A stretch of 64,000 bases of DNA from Clostridioides difficile_A (GCA_945909635.1 OX246690.1:1860001-1924000), one strand, 5' to 3'; counted from the stretch's first letter, positions 35,901 to 44,756 are shown. Made by a program: numbers and translations. Notes: a model not told the origin generated them from the sequence alone.

Positions 35901-37185
35901 CATGTTTGAAAGAGAAAGCAAAAATATAGATGTTAAAAATATAAAGATAAATAGGATACAATATGCTAAAAATAATCAAATAACGAACAAACATACTATA
36001 TTAGCTCCACAAATGTCTCCAATACATTTTCAATTTCTTGAAAAGGCTATGAATTTAAGTGGTTATAATATAGAGGTTTTAAAAGATACAGATAGCAATG
36101 TAATTGAAGAGGGACTAAGATATGTAAATAATGATGCATGTTATCCAGCTATAATAGTCGTGGGTCAATTAATAACAGCATTAAAATCTGGTAAATATGA
36201 TTTAAATAACACCTCTGTTACTATAACTCAGACTGGTGGAGGTTGTAGAGCTACAAATTATATTGGATTCTTGAGAAAAGCTATGTATGATGCTGGATTT
36301 AAAGATGTTCCTGTAATAGCACTTAGTGTAAATGGAATAGAAGATAGCGGAATAATGGATAATATCTCACTAAAATTAATCAATAGACTTTTTATGGCAG
36401 TTGTATATGGAGATTTATTGATGAAGGTACTTTATAGGGTGAGACCATATGAAAAGGTAACTGGAAGTGCAAATACTCTATATGAGAAATGGGTTGATAT
36501 ATGTAAAACTTCTCTTGTCAAAGCAAAGATTTCTGTATTTACTAAAAATATAAAAGATATAGTAAAGGAATTTGATAACTTAGAGATACTTGATGTAAAA
36601 AAACCAAAAGTAGGTTTAGTAGGAGAAATTTTAGTGAAATTCCATCCAATCGCAAATAATAATTTAGTAGATATATTGGAGCGAGAAGGTGCCGAAGCAG
36701 TTGTTCCAGACCTTACAAATTTCTTCTTAAGTTGTGCATTCAATACTATTTATAAACATACTCATTTAGAGGGAAGTAGAAAGAGTAGAATTATAGGAGA
36801 AGCATTTATATACATAACTGGAATATACCAAAGGGTGTATAAGAAGGCACTTGATAAGAGCAAAAGATTTTATGCACCAGGGAACATAAAGACTGTTGCT
36901 AAAAATACAGAACCAGTAGTGTCATTGGGTAATCAAACTGGAGAAGGTTGGCTTTTAACTGGAGAGATGGTTGAGCTTTTAAATGAAGGTGTAGAAAATA
37001 TTATTTGTATGCAACCTTTTGGATGTTTGCCTAATCATATAATTGGTAAAGGTTCTATAAAAGAATTAAAAAGATTGTATAAAAATGCAAATATAATACC
37101 TATTGATTATGACCCTTCTGCAAGTGAGGTAAATCAGCTTAACAGAATAAAACTTATGCTTTCTAAAGCTTTCAAAAATATATAA
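32932..37185 (+). CDS. Fused acyl-CoA dehydratase activase and HgdB-like protein
   Basis: 1417 residues. Two BadF-type ATPase domains in tandem: the first about 1-260 (GIDVGSTTVKVVVL, GICAGGTGAFIDQM, SRCGVFAKTDIQ), the second about 320-585 (GIDAGSTTTKAALI, NEACSSGCGSFLE, SRCTVFMNSRVKQSQ). Each has the two cysteines that bind the [4Fe-4S] cluster, so the pair could form the cluster within one chain. Then a Cys-rich segment (TRCKGCSNHCLLTINKF, NRCEKG), DUF2229, and a C-terminal HgdB-like region (NNDACYPAIIVVGQL, QTGGGCRATNY, MQPFGCLPNH). It is an all-in-one electron-transfer machine common in anaerobes, with no known reaction. Start has TGGAGGG. Confidence 0.92.
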   Translation: MDELFHIGIDVGSTTVKVVVLNNSNNIVHKEYRRHYSDVKKSVKEVLNGIYEKLGNINTKIVITGSGGIGISKKLEVKFVQEVISSTKAIEYFHPETDVVIELGGEDAKITYLSGGIDQRMNGICAGGTGAFIDQMASLLKTDASGLNELAKEYNVIYPIASRCGVFAKTDIQPLINDGAKQTDIAMSIFNAVVVQTVSVLSCGRKIEGNVAFLGGPLYFLSELREAFKRVLDLKDENIIFPEDAQLYIAIGAGLLSVDEDSINLEFLIEKLDSIENIEDGEVNLLEPLFRDKNEYEEFSRRHEKEKINYVDINSIKGNCYLGIDAGSTTTKAALIDEEGRLVYSYYNSNEGNPLKTTIKVINEIYDILPKDVKILSSTVTGYGEGLIKKALKIDNGEIETIAHYKAAKFFNKDVDFILDIGGQDMKCLKIKDGVIDNIILNEACSSGCGSFLETFATSLSMTIEEFAHEGIYSQSPVDLGSRCTVFMNSRVKQSQKEGASIGDISAGLSYSVIKNALFKVIKIRDLNEIGSNIVVQGGTFYNDLVLRSFEKLIEKNVIRPNISGIMGAFGSALIAKEKYESGYQTSLLSKEELNNIKLESSVTRCKGCSNHCLLTINKFSDNEIFISGNRCEKGEAIYGDKKIGLEKKKPINLFKYKYDRIFRYKPLEKEEAKNGEIGIPRVLNMYEDYPFWFTFFNYMGFRVVLSDRSSKRLYETGITSIASETVCYPGKLVHGHIENLIAKGIKNIFYPSVTNENKEDSSADNYYNCPVVISYSEVIKNNVENIRNKNINYINPFISLNDKEKLKKRLYEELSKSFSDINITKEEINNAVDKATDEQNSFKMEIQAAGERALKEIKERDMKGIVLCGRPYHIDPEINHGMPELINSLDMAVLTEDSICHLANIQRPLRVVDQWVYHSRLYKAASFVRDKNYLELVQLNSFGCGLDAVTTDQVQEILNEKSKIYTIIKIDEGNNLGAAKIRMRSLKAAMFERESKNIDVKNIKINRIQYAKNNQITNKHTILAPQMSPIHFQFLEKAMNLSGYNIEVLKDTDSNVIEEGLRYVNNDACYPAIIVVGQLITALKSGKYDLNNTSVTITQTGGGCRATNYIGFLRKAMYDAGFKDVPVIALSVNGIEDSGIMDNISLKLINRLFMAVVYGDLLMKVLYRVRPYEKVTGSANTLYEKWVDICKTSLVKAKISVFTKNIKDIVKEFDNLEILDVKKPKVGLVGEILVKFHPIANNNLVDILEREGAEAVVPDLTNFFLSCAFNTIYKHTHLEGSRKSRIIGEAFIYITGIYQRVYKKALDKSKRFYAPGNIKTVAKNTEPVVSLGNQTGEGWLLTGEMVELLNEGVENIICMQPFGCLPNHIIGKGSIKELKRLYKNANIIPIDYDPSASEVNQLNRIKLMLSKAFKNI

Positions 37186-37253
37186 AATTGATGTTTTGAT
37201 ATATTAAAAGTTAATAAATTAAAAAAATATTATATATTAAGCAGTTATAAAAG

Positions 37254-37287
37254 AAGAGTTATCCTATTTTTTAGGGTAACTCTTTAT
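37254..37287 (+). terminator. Terminator after the large activase gene
   Basis: AAGAGTTATCCTA pairs with TAGGGTAACTCTT (one G-T pair), then TTTATTAG. Confidence 0.7.
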
Positions 37288-37332
37288 TAGTTAAAAAATT
37301 ATATGTATACTAGAGTAAAGGGGGAAAGTTAT

Positions 37333-37827
37333 ATGAATCTAGTATATGATGTTTATCAATCTAAAATAGGAAATTTGTACATATTAAGTGAAGATGGTTT
37401 TATAGTCAGCATAGATATAGGAGATGAAAAGTTTAATAAATTAAAAGATGAATATATCAAAAAAGGAATTGACATAAAAAGAAGCAAGGAAGATTTAAAA
37501 GAAGCTATAAATCAGATAGATGATTATTTTAAGGGAAAAAGAAAGGCATTTGATTTAGATATTCGTATTGAAGGGACTGAGTTTCAAAAATCAGTTTATA
37601 GGGAAATGTTAAAAATACCATATGGAGAGACCTTGTATTATTCAGATATAGCACAAAATATAAATAATCCAAAATCGGTGAGAGCAATAGGACAAGCAAG
37701 TAAAAGTAATAAAATTCCAATAATAATACCTTGCCATAGAGTGGTTGGTAAAAATAATATTGGTGGATATATGGGAAATCATTCTGATTTGAAAGAGATA
37801 CTATTAAACTTAGAAAAAAGTATATAA
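37333..37827 (+). CDS. ogt: Methylated-DNA--protein-cysteine methyltransferase
   Basis: 164 residues. The active motif is IIPCHRVVG with Cys134, preceded by the helix-turn-helix NNPKSVRAIGQASKSN that flips the base. It repairs O6-alkylguanine by suicidal transfer. I start it at ATG 37333, because AAGGGGGA lies 7 nt upstream; a start at 37303 lacks such a site. Short non-coding spacers on both sides. Confidence 0.93.
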   Translation: MNLVYDVYQSKIGNLYILSEDGFIVSIDIGDEKFNKLKDEYIKKGIDIKRSKEDLKEAINQIDDYFKGKRKAFDLDIRIEGTEFQKSVYREMLKIPYGETLYYSDIAQNINNPKSVRAIGQASKSNKIPIIIPCHRVVGKNNIGGYMGNHSDLKEILLNLEKSI

Positions 37828-37941
37828 TCTAGAAAAAAGTGTTTTTGTTGTTAAAATTTGATATAATAATGGTAAAAAGAAGTGTTTTTTACAAAAATAT
37901 CAAAAAAATATTTTAATTTATAAATACGAGGGGGAATTTTA

Positions 37942-38319
37942 ATGTGTAATAAAGTTATAGCATCAAAATATCATGAAAAAGGTTTTAATTGTGCAGAATC
38001 AGTTATAAAAGCATATAATGAGGAATTTAATACAGATATACCAGTTTGTTTAGGAAGTGGACTCGGTTCAGGTTGTGGAGTTGCTAGTTTATGTGGTGCA
38101 GTAAATGCCTCAAATATAATAATTGGATATGTAAAAGGCAGAAATCATGAAGATGAAAGTACTAAAGCTAAAGTGTATGCTAAAGATTTGACTACAACAG
38201 TAAGAAAAGAGTATGGCTCAGAACTATGTATAGACTTAAAAAAAGATTTAGTTGCATGTAGAGAGATAATGGATTTTGCATATGATAGTCTAAAGGAAAC
38301 TTTAAAAAAAGAATTATAA
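37942..38319 (+). CDS. C_GCAxxG_C_C family redox protein
   Basis: 125 residues. Conserved cysteines occur in FNCAESVIKAY, GSGCGVASLCGAVNA, ELCIDL and VACREI. The family has several invariant Cys that probably bind a metal cluster or form disulfides. Its function is unknown. A paralogue lies at 61080-61448. AATGTGTAATAAAG follows a GAGGGGGAATTTTA ribosome site. Confidence 0.9.
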   Translation: MCNKVIASKYHEKGFNCAESVIKAYNEEFNTDIPVCLGSGLGSGCGVASLCGAVNASNIIIGYVKGRNHEDESTKAKVYAKDLTTTVRKEYGSELCIDLKKDLVACREIMDFAYDSLKETLKKEL

Positions 38320-38321
38320 AA

Positions 38322-38364
38322 AAATAAGCTATCAAGTATAAATTATTTGATAGCTTATTTTTTT
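38322..38364 (+). terminator. Terminator
   Basis: AATAAGCTATCAA pairs with TTGATAGCTTATT (about 13 bp) followed by seven T. Confidence 0.9.
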
Positions 38365-38535
38365 AGCCTATAATCAATAAGTTTATAATATTTTATGATT
38401 ACTGTTTGTAAATAAATAGTAAGTGATTTTAGCAGAATTTTAGAATTTTTTTTAATATAGACATTTATTTATATCCATTCTTGGATATATTATACTTTGT
38501 TTAAATAGATGTTTGTTATGAGGGAGATGAGAAGA

Positions 38536-38979
38536 TTGGAAGATATAAATTTACTTATTAACAAATTATATTCAAAAAATCACAATGAAGCATATAAAAC
38601 TTTTTTGTTTTTAGAAAATGAAAGTATGAAATCAAATATTACATATTGTTTTTTTGATTCATTTTTAGAGATGCTCAATAATGAAAGCTCATATATTAGG
38701 GCAAGAGGACTTCTATTAATAGCAGCAAATGCTCAATGGGATACTGAAAATAAAATTGAAATAAATATAGACTATATTTTAAGTCACATTGCAGATAAGA
38801 AACCCTCTGTTTCAAGAATGTTTATTAAATCATTACCTAAGATTACAGAGCATAAAAAAAATCTTATCCATCGTATACAAATGGAGTTAAGTAATGCAAA
38901 CATAAGTATTTATAATAACAATATGAAACCATTAGTGGAAAAAGATATAAGTGAAGTTTTATCTAAGCTTGAAGATTGA
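38536..38979 (+). CDS. HEAT-repeat-like small protein
   Basis: 147 residues, all-helical, with HEAT-like repeats (FLEMLNNESSYIRARGLLLIAANAQWDTENKIEINIDYILSHIADKKPSVSRMFIKSLPKI). No catalytic motif. I begin it at TTG 38536, where GAGGGAG lies 9 nt upstream; ATG codons at 38509 and 38518 have no ribosome site. Function unknown. Similar proteins of low-GC bacteria serve as scaffolds. Confidence 0.78.
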   Translation: MEDINLLINKLYSKNHNEAYKTFLFLENESMKSNITYCFFDSFLEMLNNESSYIRARGLLLIAANAQWDTENKIEINIDYILSHIADKKPSVSRMFIKSLPKITEHKKNLIHRIQMELSNANISIYNNNMKPLVEKDISEVLSKLED

Positions 38980-39044
38980 TGGAAGTAAAAGACTATTAAT
39001 ATAATGATAAAGTTCTATACATCAAAATAGAATATTTTCAGTTT

Positions 39045-39086
39045 GATGGCAGTTTTGAAACAATAAATCAAAGCTGCCATTTTTGT
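39045..39086 (+). terminator. Terminator
   Basis: ATGGCAG pairs with CTGCCAT with an added TTGA/TCAA helix inside, then TTTTTG. Confidence 0.75.
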
Positions 39087-39196
39087 TTGAAAAATTATTT
39101 AAAAAAAGATAAGATTATTAGTTTTTTAACTAAATAATGTACATATAAGGTCTTATGTAATATGTTATAAGATATTTGATAAATTAAATGTTTTCT

Positions 39197-39288
39197 TTGA
39201 CAATACATATATAGTGATGATAATATCTAAATGAATAAAAACAAAGGAAATAAATATATAATATGAAATTATAAAACTATGCTATAAT
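39197..39288 (+). promoter_or_regulatory. Candidate promoters before the HEPN gene
   Basis: TTGACA (39197-39202) with GATAAT (39219-39224) at 16-bp spacing, and a separate extended -10 TGCTATAAT near 39280-39288. Either gives a long leader (250-310 nt) before the ATG at 39540. I see no clear hairpin or ORF in that leader. Confidence 0.45.
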
Positions 39289-39539
39289 TACAAGGAAGGA
39301 TGTAATAAACTGTAGAAATTGCAAGTAAGTAATATAAATTTTTAAAGAATTAAATTTAAATAAATTACATAATGTATTAAATAAACGATGATACTAGAAT
39401 GACACTATTTTTATAGGAAATTATTAAAGTACATAAGTAATGAAATAATACGCTAAATTATATAATAGATTGAGTTTTACTAAATAAAAAAGAACTACAA
39501 TCCCTATGTTATTATACAAAAGCAAAGGTGGGAATTAAA

Positions 39540-40847
39540 ATGAAAGCAATTGATGATGCTATAACATCAGAGTATTTAAGCTATGGTATCAATGAAGATA
39601 TTAATATCTATGAAGGTCGGTTTTGCATATATTTAGATAAAAAATATAGATGTAATGGAAAAATTTATTATAAAATGACACCTCCAATATCTATAAACTT
39701 TAAGGCAGATATAGGTTGTATTGAAGAAATAGATAATGATGATGATAATTTAGCTTTAGATTATGATAATGCTATTCTTGAAGTTCATGGTTATAAAATC
39801 ATTTCCATAACAATAAACACTTTAAGCGATGTTACTATAGAAGGATATATCAATGATGACTGTATAAAATCCAAAAACTCTTATGTTGAACATGTAGATT
39901 TTAATATAATAAACTTAGATAAAATACCAGGCAAACTCATTAAATATAATGATAAAGTATATGCAGGGAGAATCGAATTTGATATAAATGATTATGTTGT
40001 GACTATAGATAAAAGATATGATTATAGAAAAGAACTTAAGTCAGATTTAAGGTCTAAGTCTGGAGCAATAATAACTCATATAGGTAGAGTTAGAAGAAAA
40101 GATGGTAGAATTTTTAGAACAAATAATACAATAAATCTTTTAGATAGAATATCAACAGCTTTGAGTTTTATGTGTGGAAGGTATGTTGGATTTTGTTTGG
40201 CCAAAGGATATAGAAGTGGAAATGAAGTCTATAGAATATGGAATGAAAATCAGATATCTCCATTTAGATATGTACCAACATGGTCAGATACACTTTCAAA
40301 CTATCATAATATGGAGAAATATATAAGTCTTATGTGCAAAAAATTAGAAGATTTTTATTATGGTTCTGCAATAAAAAGTGTTACTGACTGGTATATAGAA
40401 TCTCTTGGAAGTGTTACTATGGAAAATAACATAATATCTGTACAAATTGCACTTGAAACTCTATCATATGTAATTTTAGTAGAGCAAAATAAAATACTTA
40501 CAGATGAAGCTTTTGATTGTAACTTAGCATCTAAAAATATAAGACTATTACTTGATACATGCAAAATACCATATGGAAAACATGAATTAAATATATTTGA
40601 CAATACAATAAAAAACAAGTTTGATGATGGGGTAGATTTAGTGATTTATTTAAGGAATAGTATAGTTCATCCAAGCAGGAGAACTCATAGAGCTGTGTTA
40701 GAAGTTGAAGATATTTGGAATATAATCTCAATAGGAACAAGATATATTGAGCTTGTTTTACTCTTTATTTTGGGGTATAGAGGTGAGTATTCCAATAGAT
40801 TAGTAGAACGATGTTATGGTGAAGTAGAAGTTGTTCCTTGGAATTAA
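39540..40847 (+). CDS. HEPN-domain protein with N-terminal beta-rich domain (possible defence RNase)
   Basis: 435 residues. The first ~180 are beta-rich and acidic (GYKIISITINTLSDVTIEGYINDD). The C-terminal half is helical and ends with a HEPN-type motif R-x4-H, RNSIVH (Arg372, His377), in VIYLRNSIVHPSRR. HEPN RNases with this motif include ApeA-like and other abortive-infection proteins, where the Arg and His are catalytic. A larger N-terminal sensor and C-terminal HEPN is the same plan as ApeA, but length and sequence differ. Start at ATG 39540 with AAAGGTGGG 7 nt upstream. It is alone, with no toxin-antitoxin or phage-defence neighbour. Confidence 0.7.
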   Translation: MKAIDDAITSEYLSYGINEDINIYEGRFCIYLDKKYRCNGKIYYKMTPPISINFKADIGCIEEIDNDDDNLALDYDNAILEVHGYKIISITINTLSDVTIEGYINDDCIKSKNSYVEHVDFNIINLDKIPGKLIKYNDKVYAGRIEFDINDYVVTIDKRYDYRKELKSDLRSKSGAIITHIGRVRRKDGRIFRTNNTINLLDRISTALSFMCGRYVGFCLAKGYRSGNEVYRIWNENQISPFRYVPTWSDTLSNYHNMEKYISLMCKKLEDFYYGSAIKSVTDWYIESLGSVTMENNIISVQIALETLSYVILVEQNKILTDEAFDCNLASKNIRLLLDTCKIPYGKHELNIFDNTIKNKFDDGVDLVIYLRNSIVHPSRRTHRAVLEVEDIWNIISIGTRYIELVLLFILGYRGEYSNRLVERCYGEVEVVPWN

Positions 40848-40930
40848 ATTTTTATATTTATTTTAAAATATATATTGACAGATATTGCCTTATGCTATAA
40901 AATCAATATCATAATAACAATTCAAAACAA

Positions 40931-41222
40931 CATTAAATGCTAAGAAAAGAAATAGTAGAAGTAGTTAATCTTAAACAGAGAGTTTCCGATTGGTGAGAGG
41001 AGCAATAGATTTTACTTTGAACACATCTTTGAGCAGAACTCTGAAAGAGTAAAGATACTTCATTAGGAGCTTTCCGGAATCCTTGCACCCGTTATAGTGC
41101 TAGAGTATAATTATTTTATTGTACTTAAAGAGGTTAGTGTCGTGAGGCATTAATGAACAGAGGTGGAACCACGAGAGTCAACTCCCGTCCTCTAGCAGAA
41201 GCTAGAGACGGGAGTTTTTTTA
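40931..41222 (+). ncRNA. T-box leader, histidine specifier (CAC)
   Basis: A complete T-box riboswitch. Stem I has the loop-E pattern AGTA (5') against GAA (3'), with GAAGTA pairing TACTTT beside it. The triplet following GAA is CAC (41022-41024), then A, then TCTTTGAGC pairing AAAGA. This is the tRNA-His specifier position. The conserved T-box AGGTGGAACCACGAGAG is at 41161-41177. The terminator begins at 41180. Uncharged tRNA-His should prevent termination and express the ABC transporter downstream. The specifier reading follows the canonical stem-I layout. Confidence 0.88.
41180..41222 (+). terminator. T-box-controlled terminator of the transporter operon
   Basis: ACTCCCGTC-CTCTAGC pairs with GCTAGAG-ACGGGAGT around a short AGAA loop, then seven T. 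The 5' half is what the T-box antiterminator competes for. Confidence 0.92.
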
Positions 41223-41321
41223 ATATAATTTTTTAAGCGCGCAGAGAATTATATTGCAACAGATATACTTTTTAAAAAATAATCAAAATATTTAAAAATT
41301 TAAAAGACGAGGGAGAATATT

Positions 41322-42125
41322 ATGAAAAATATATTAAAAAAATTAGGAATATTTACAATTATGTTAGGCTTAGTAAGTGGAATGGCAGGTTGTTCAAAAT
41401 CAAATGATGAAAAGGGCAAAGATGCTTCAAAAGAAGCAAAAAAAGAAGTAATTGTAGGGTTTGATAATACATTTGTTCCAATGGGATTTTTAGATGAAAA
41501 AGGAGATACTGTAGGATTTGATGTAGAGTTAGCTAAAGAGACATTTAAGAGACTTGGAATGGAAGTTAAGTTCCAACCAATAGATTGGTCAATGAAAGAA
41601 ACTGAGTTAAATGACTCAAAGACTGTAGATGTATTATGGAATGGGTACTCTATAACAGATGAAAGAAAGAAAATAGTATCATATACAGAACCATATTTAC
41701 AAAATAAACAGATAATAGTTACTTTAAGTGATTCAAAAGTAAATTCAAAAGCAGATTTAAAAGATAAAGAAGTTGGAACACAACAAGGTTCAACAGCACT
41801 TGATGCAGTGGAAAAGGATAAAGATTTCATGAATAGCTTAAAAGGTGGAGCACCAGTTCTTTATGATACTTATGATAAAGCACTTAGAGATTTAGAAATA
41901 GGTAGAACTAGTGCAGTTGTTGGTGATGAAGTTTTAATTAGATACTATATGGGTCAAAAAGGTGAAGATAAATACAAAGTGTTAAAAGAAGATTTTGGAT
42001 TAGAAGATTATGTTGTAGCAACTTCTAAAGAAAATCCAGAACTTTGTAAGAAAATAAATGAAACATTAAAAGAAATGAAAAAAGATGGAGCTTTTGACAA
42101 AATTTATGATAAGTGGTTTAAGTAA
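41322..42125 (+). CDS. Amino-acid ABC transporter, substrate-binding lipoprotein
   Basis: 267 residues. Lipoprotein signal peptide ending GMAGC (Cys24 lipidated). SBP family 3 fold with the hallmarks IVGFDNTFVPMGFLDEKGDTVGFDVELA and ERKKIVSYTEPYLQNKQIIVT. It binds a polar amino acid outside the membrane. The T-box in front reads a histidine codon, so histidine (HisX-like) is the best guess. First gene of a three-gene operon. Confidence 0.92.
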   Translation: MKNILKKLGIFTIMLGLVSGMAGCSKSNDEKGKDASKEAKKEVIVGFDNTFVPMGFLDEKGDTVGFDVELAKETFKRLGMEVKFQPIDWSMKETELNDSKTVDVLWNGYSITDERKKIVSYTEPYLQNKQIIVTLSDSKVNSKADLKDKEVGTQQGSTALDAVEKDKDFMNSLKGGAPVLYDTYDKALRDLEIGRTSAVVGDEVLIRYYMGQKGEDKYKVLKEDFGLEDYVVATSKENPELCKKINETLKEMKKDGAFDKIYDKWFK

Positions 42126-42162
42126 AAGATAGATTAGCTGTTAAGAAGGGGGCACTATAGGC

Positions 42163-42774
42163 ATGTTACAAGGTTTAGAGATAGTTATAGCAATGTTTTG
42201 TATAACATTGATAGTATCAATTCCATTGGGGATTGCAGTTGCATTTTTAAGATTATCAAAAAATAAATTAATAAGTGGTATTACACAATGTTATATATTA
42301 ATAATGAGAGGGACGCCTTTACTTTTACAGATGATAGTCATATTTTATGGCTTACCTCTTTTAGGAATTGTATTTGACAGATTTACAGCTGGAATAGTAG
42401 CTTTCTTCTTAAATTATGCAGCATATTTTGCAGAAATATTTAGAGGTGGAATACAGTCAATCGATAGAGGACAATATGAAGCTTCAAAAGTACTAGGATT
42501 TGATAAATTTACAATGTATAAGAGAATAATCTTTCCACAGGTTTTTAAAAGAATACTAGCACCTATTTCAAATGAAGTAATCACATTAGTAAAAGATACA
42601 TCTTTAGTATATATATTAGGATTAAATGATATTTTAAGAATATCTCAAATAGCAATGAACAGAGAAGCGAGCTTATTACCACTATTTGAGGCAGGGGCAA
42701 TATATCTTATATTTGTAGCTATACTTACTAAGGGATTTGAATTACTTGAAAAAAAATATTCTTATTATAGATAA
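42163..42774 (+). CDS. Amino-acid ABC transporter, permease
   Basis: 203 residues, five predicted membrane segments. The EAA-loop EASKVLGFDKFTMYKRIIFPQVFKRILAP couples to the ATPase. Polar amino acid (HisMQ) family. It lies 37 bp after the lipoprotein gene and 31 bp before the ATPase gene. Confidence 0.93.
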   Translation: MLQGLEIVIAMFCITLIVSIPLGIAVAFLRLSKNKLISGITQCYILIMRGTPLLLQMIVIFYGLPLLGIVFDRFTAGIVAFFLNYAAYFAEIFRGGIQSIDRGQYEASKVLGFDKFTMYKRIIFPQVFKRILAPISNEVITLVKDTSLVYILGLNDILRISQIAMNREASLLPLFEAGAIYLIFVAILTKGFELLEKKYSYYR

Positions 42775-42805
42775 AGTTACAATATTATAGGAGGAGGTTT
42801 TTTAC

Positions 42806-43477
42806 ATGCTGAAAATTAAAAACTTAAATAAATCATTTAAAAAAAATAAGGTACTTAAAGATATTTCTTTTGAGTTAGAAGAAGGTCAAATTGGAGTTTT
42901 ACTTGGAAAATCTGGTGCAGGAAAGACTACAATATTGAGATGTATAAATGGTCTTGAAGAATTTGATAGTGGAGAGATTATAATAGATAATGAGATAATA
43001 AAAAATAAGAAAGATATGACAAAGATACGAGGAAAAATAGGTATGGTTTTTCAAAATTTTAACTTATTTCCTCATATGACAGTTCTTGAAAACATAATTG
43101 AGTCTCCAGTTAATGTATTTAAAGTTCCTAGAAAAGAAGCTGAAGAGAGGGCTAGAGAACTTTTAAGATTAGTTGATTTAGAGGATAAATTAAATTCCTA
43201 TCCATTTGAATTATCAGGAGGACAGCAACAGAGAGTCGCAATAGCTAGGTCATGTGCACTAATGCCAAAGGTTCTTTGTTTTGATGAACCTACTTCTGCA
43301 CTTGATATTGATACTATTCAAAGAGTAGTCAATATAATGAACAGACTTAAAGATAAAGGGATGACTATACTAATAATTACGCATGATGTTGTTTTCTCAA
43401 ATAATGTTGCAGATAAGATTATAAGTATAAAAGACGGTATAGTAGAGAATGTTCAAATCAAAGAAAAAATTGTTTAA
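42806..43477 (+). CDS. Amino-acid ABC transporter, ATP-binding protein
   Basis: 223 residues. Walker A GKSGAGKTT, Q-loop FQNFNLFPHMTV, signature LSGGQQQR, Walker B VLCFDEPTSALD, H-loop ITHDV. HisP/GlnQ family. Last gene of the T-box operon. Strong GGAGGAGG before ATG. Confidence 0.94.
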   Translation: MLKIKNLNKSFKKNKVLKDISFELEEGQIGVLLGKSGAGKTTILRCINGLEEFDSGEIIIDNEIIKNKKDMTKIRGKIGMVFQNFNLFPHMTVLENIIESPVNVFKVPRKEAEERARELLRLVDLEDKLNSYPFELSGGQQQRVAIARSCALMPKVLCFDEPTSALDIDTIQRVVNIMNRLKDKGMTILIITHDVVFSNNVADKIISIKDGIVENVQIKEKIV

Positions 43478-43521
43478 TATTTTATAAATGGAAGTTATAG
43501 GAACATTTATAATATAAATAG

Positions 43522-43558
43522 GGGCTAAGTAAAACAAATACACTATGCCCTTTTTTTA
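43522..43558 (+). terminator. Terminator of the transporter operon
   Basis: GGGCTAAGT pairs with ACTATGCCC with one 2x2 internal loop, followed by seven T. Confidence 0.8.
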
Positions 43559-43758
43559 TTTAAAAATTTAATCTAATATTGAGTGATTAATTAGGTTTAA
43601 TATATTATAAAAGAATAATTTAAATATTTAATATAAATTAATGATTGTTTTAAAATAGAATAATTTTTTATATTGAAAGCTTAGGATGATTGTGATATAA
43701 ATTGGTTATAATATGCAAATTATGGGTATAAAAATAAAAAATTAGAAAGGATTTTAAT

Positions 43759-44124
43759 ATGATGATTAAATTATATGGATATACAAAGTGTTCTACTGTT
43801 AGAAAAGCAAAAAATTGGCTTAAAGAAAATGATTTAGAATTTGAAGATATAGACATGGTTCAGAATCCTCCAAGTAAAGATGAATTAGAAGCAATCTACA
43901 AGACTAGTGGATATGATATAAAGAAATTTTTTAATACAAGTGGTATGAAATATAGGGAATTGGGTCTTAAAGATATTGTAAAGAGTGAATCTGATGATAA
44001 ACTTTTAGAAATATTAGTAAGTGATGGAATGCTTATTAAAAGACCGTTGCTTTTTGATGGTGAAAATGTACTGTTGGGTTTCAAAGAAGATGTTTGGAAA
44101 AGTACTTTATTAAAAGAAGATTAG
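43759..44124 (+). CDS. ArsC/Spx-family thioredoxin-like protein
   Basis: 121 residues, ArsC-like fold: YGYTKCSTVRKAKNWLKEND with one active-site Cys (no CxxC), DMVQNPPSKDEL, and IKRPLLFDGENVLLGF. It could be arsenate reductase-like (YffB type) or a reductase of unknown substrate. No ars operon nearby. ATG start with GAAAGG 8 nt upstream. Confidence 0.88.
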   Translation: MMIKLYGYTKCSTVRKAKNWLKENDLEFEDIDMVQNPPSKDELEAIYKTSGYDIKKFFNTSGMKYRELGLKDIVKSESDDKLLEILVSDGMLIKRPLLFDGENVLLGFKEDVWKSTLLKED

Positions 44125-44756
44125 AAGTATGTAGGTGTATTGATTAAAATAATTGATACACCTATAAATTTATACATCAACTCTGATTTTTATATATAAA
44201 TTAGCAAATATATCTATCTAATTATTAGATTCTATAGAATAGAAGAACTATATGAGATTATATATAAATATATTATCAATCTAAGTTCTGATTTTAATTT
44301 ATTGATTCCTGCAATTTTATATGGGATTTTAAAAGACTACATTTAGAATCTAAGTATTACAACAAGATTTATTCTTTTAAGTATATCTACTAATATTAAA
44401 ATATTATTCTTAACAGATTTAAACCCCAAAAACTTCATATCAATAAACATATTATTTCTTATACAAAGAATATCATTTATTTTACTTAAAATAGTATAAT
44501 ATACAACGAATTATTACAAAATCACTTATTATTAACCATGAACATGTGTTTTGTGCTATTATATTTATATAAGGGAATTGTCATAAAAAATATCTTATTT
44601 ATGCAAAAAATAAAATTAACTTTTGTCTTATGTAAGTATATTTTATAAACTGCATCTATACTTATAGTTTTACAAATAATAATAGTATTTAAAAACTTGA
44701 CAACAAAAAAAGAAAACTTTCAAAAGAATTAAATCTAAAAAGAATAGGAGATAAGT
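44125..44756. other. AT-rich intergenic region
   Basis: 632 bp with no ORF. An AGGTGTAT/ATACACCT dyad (44132-44162) may end the ArsC-like gene, but it has no T tail. I see nothing else convincing: poly-A/T runs and no repeat longer than about 10 bp. Confidence 0.5.

Noticed and set aside
41227..41247. GCGCGC cluster just after the T-box terminator
   Set aside because: A single short GC-rich stretch with no pairing partner; likely chance.
44125..44756. Type I toxin-antitoxin locus in the long gap
   Set aside because: No short hydrophobic ORF with a ribosome site and no overlapping divergent promoters were visible.
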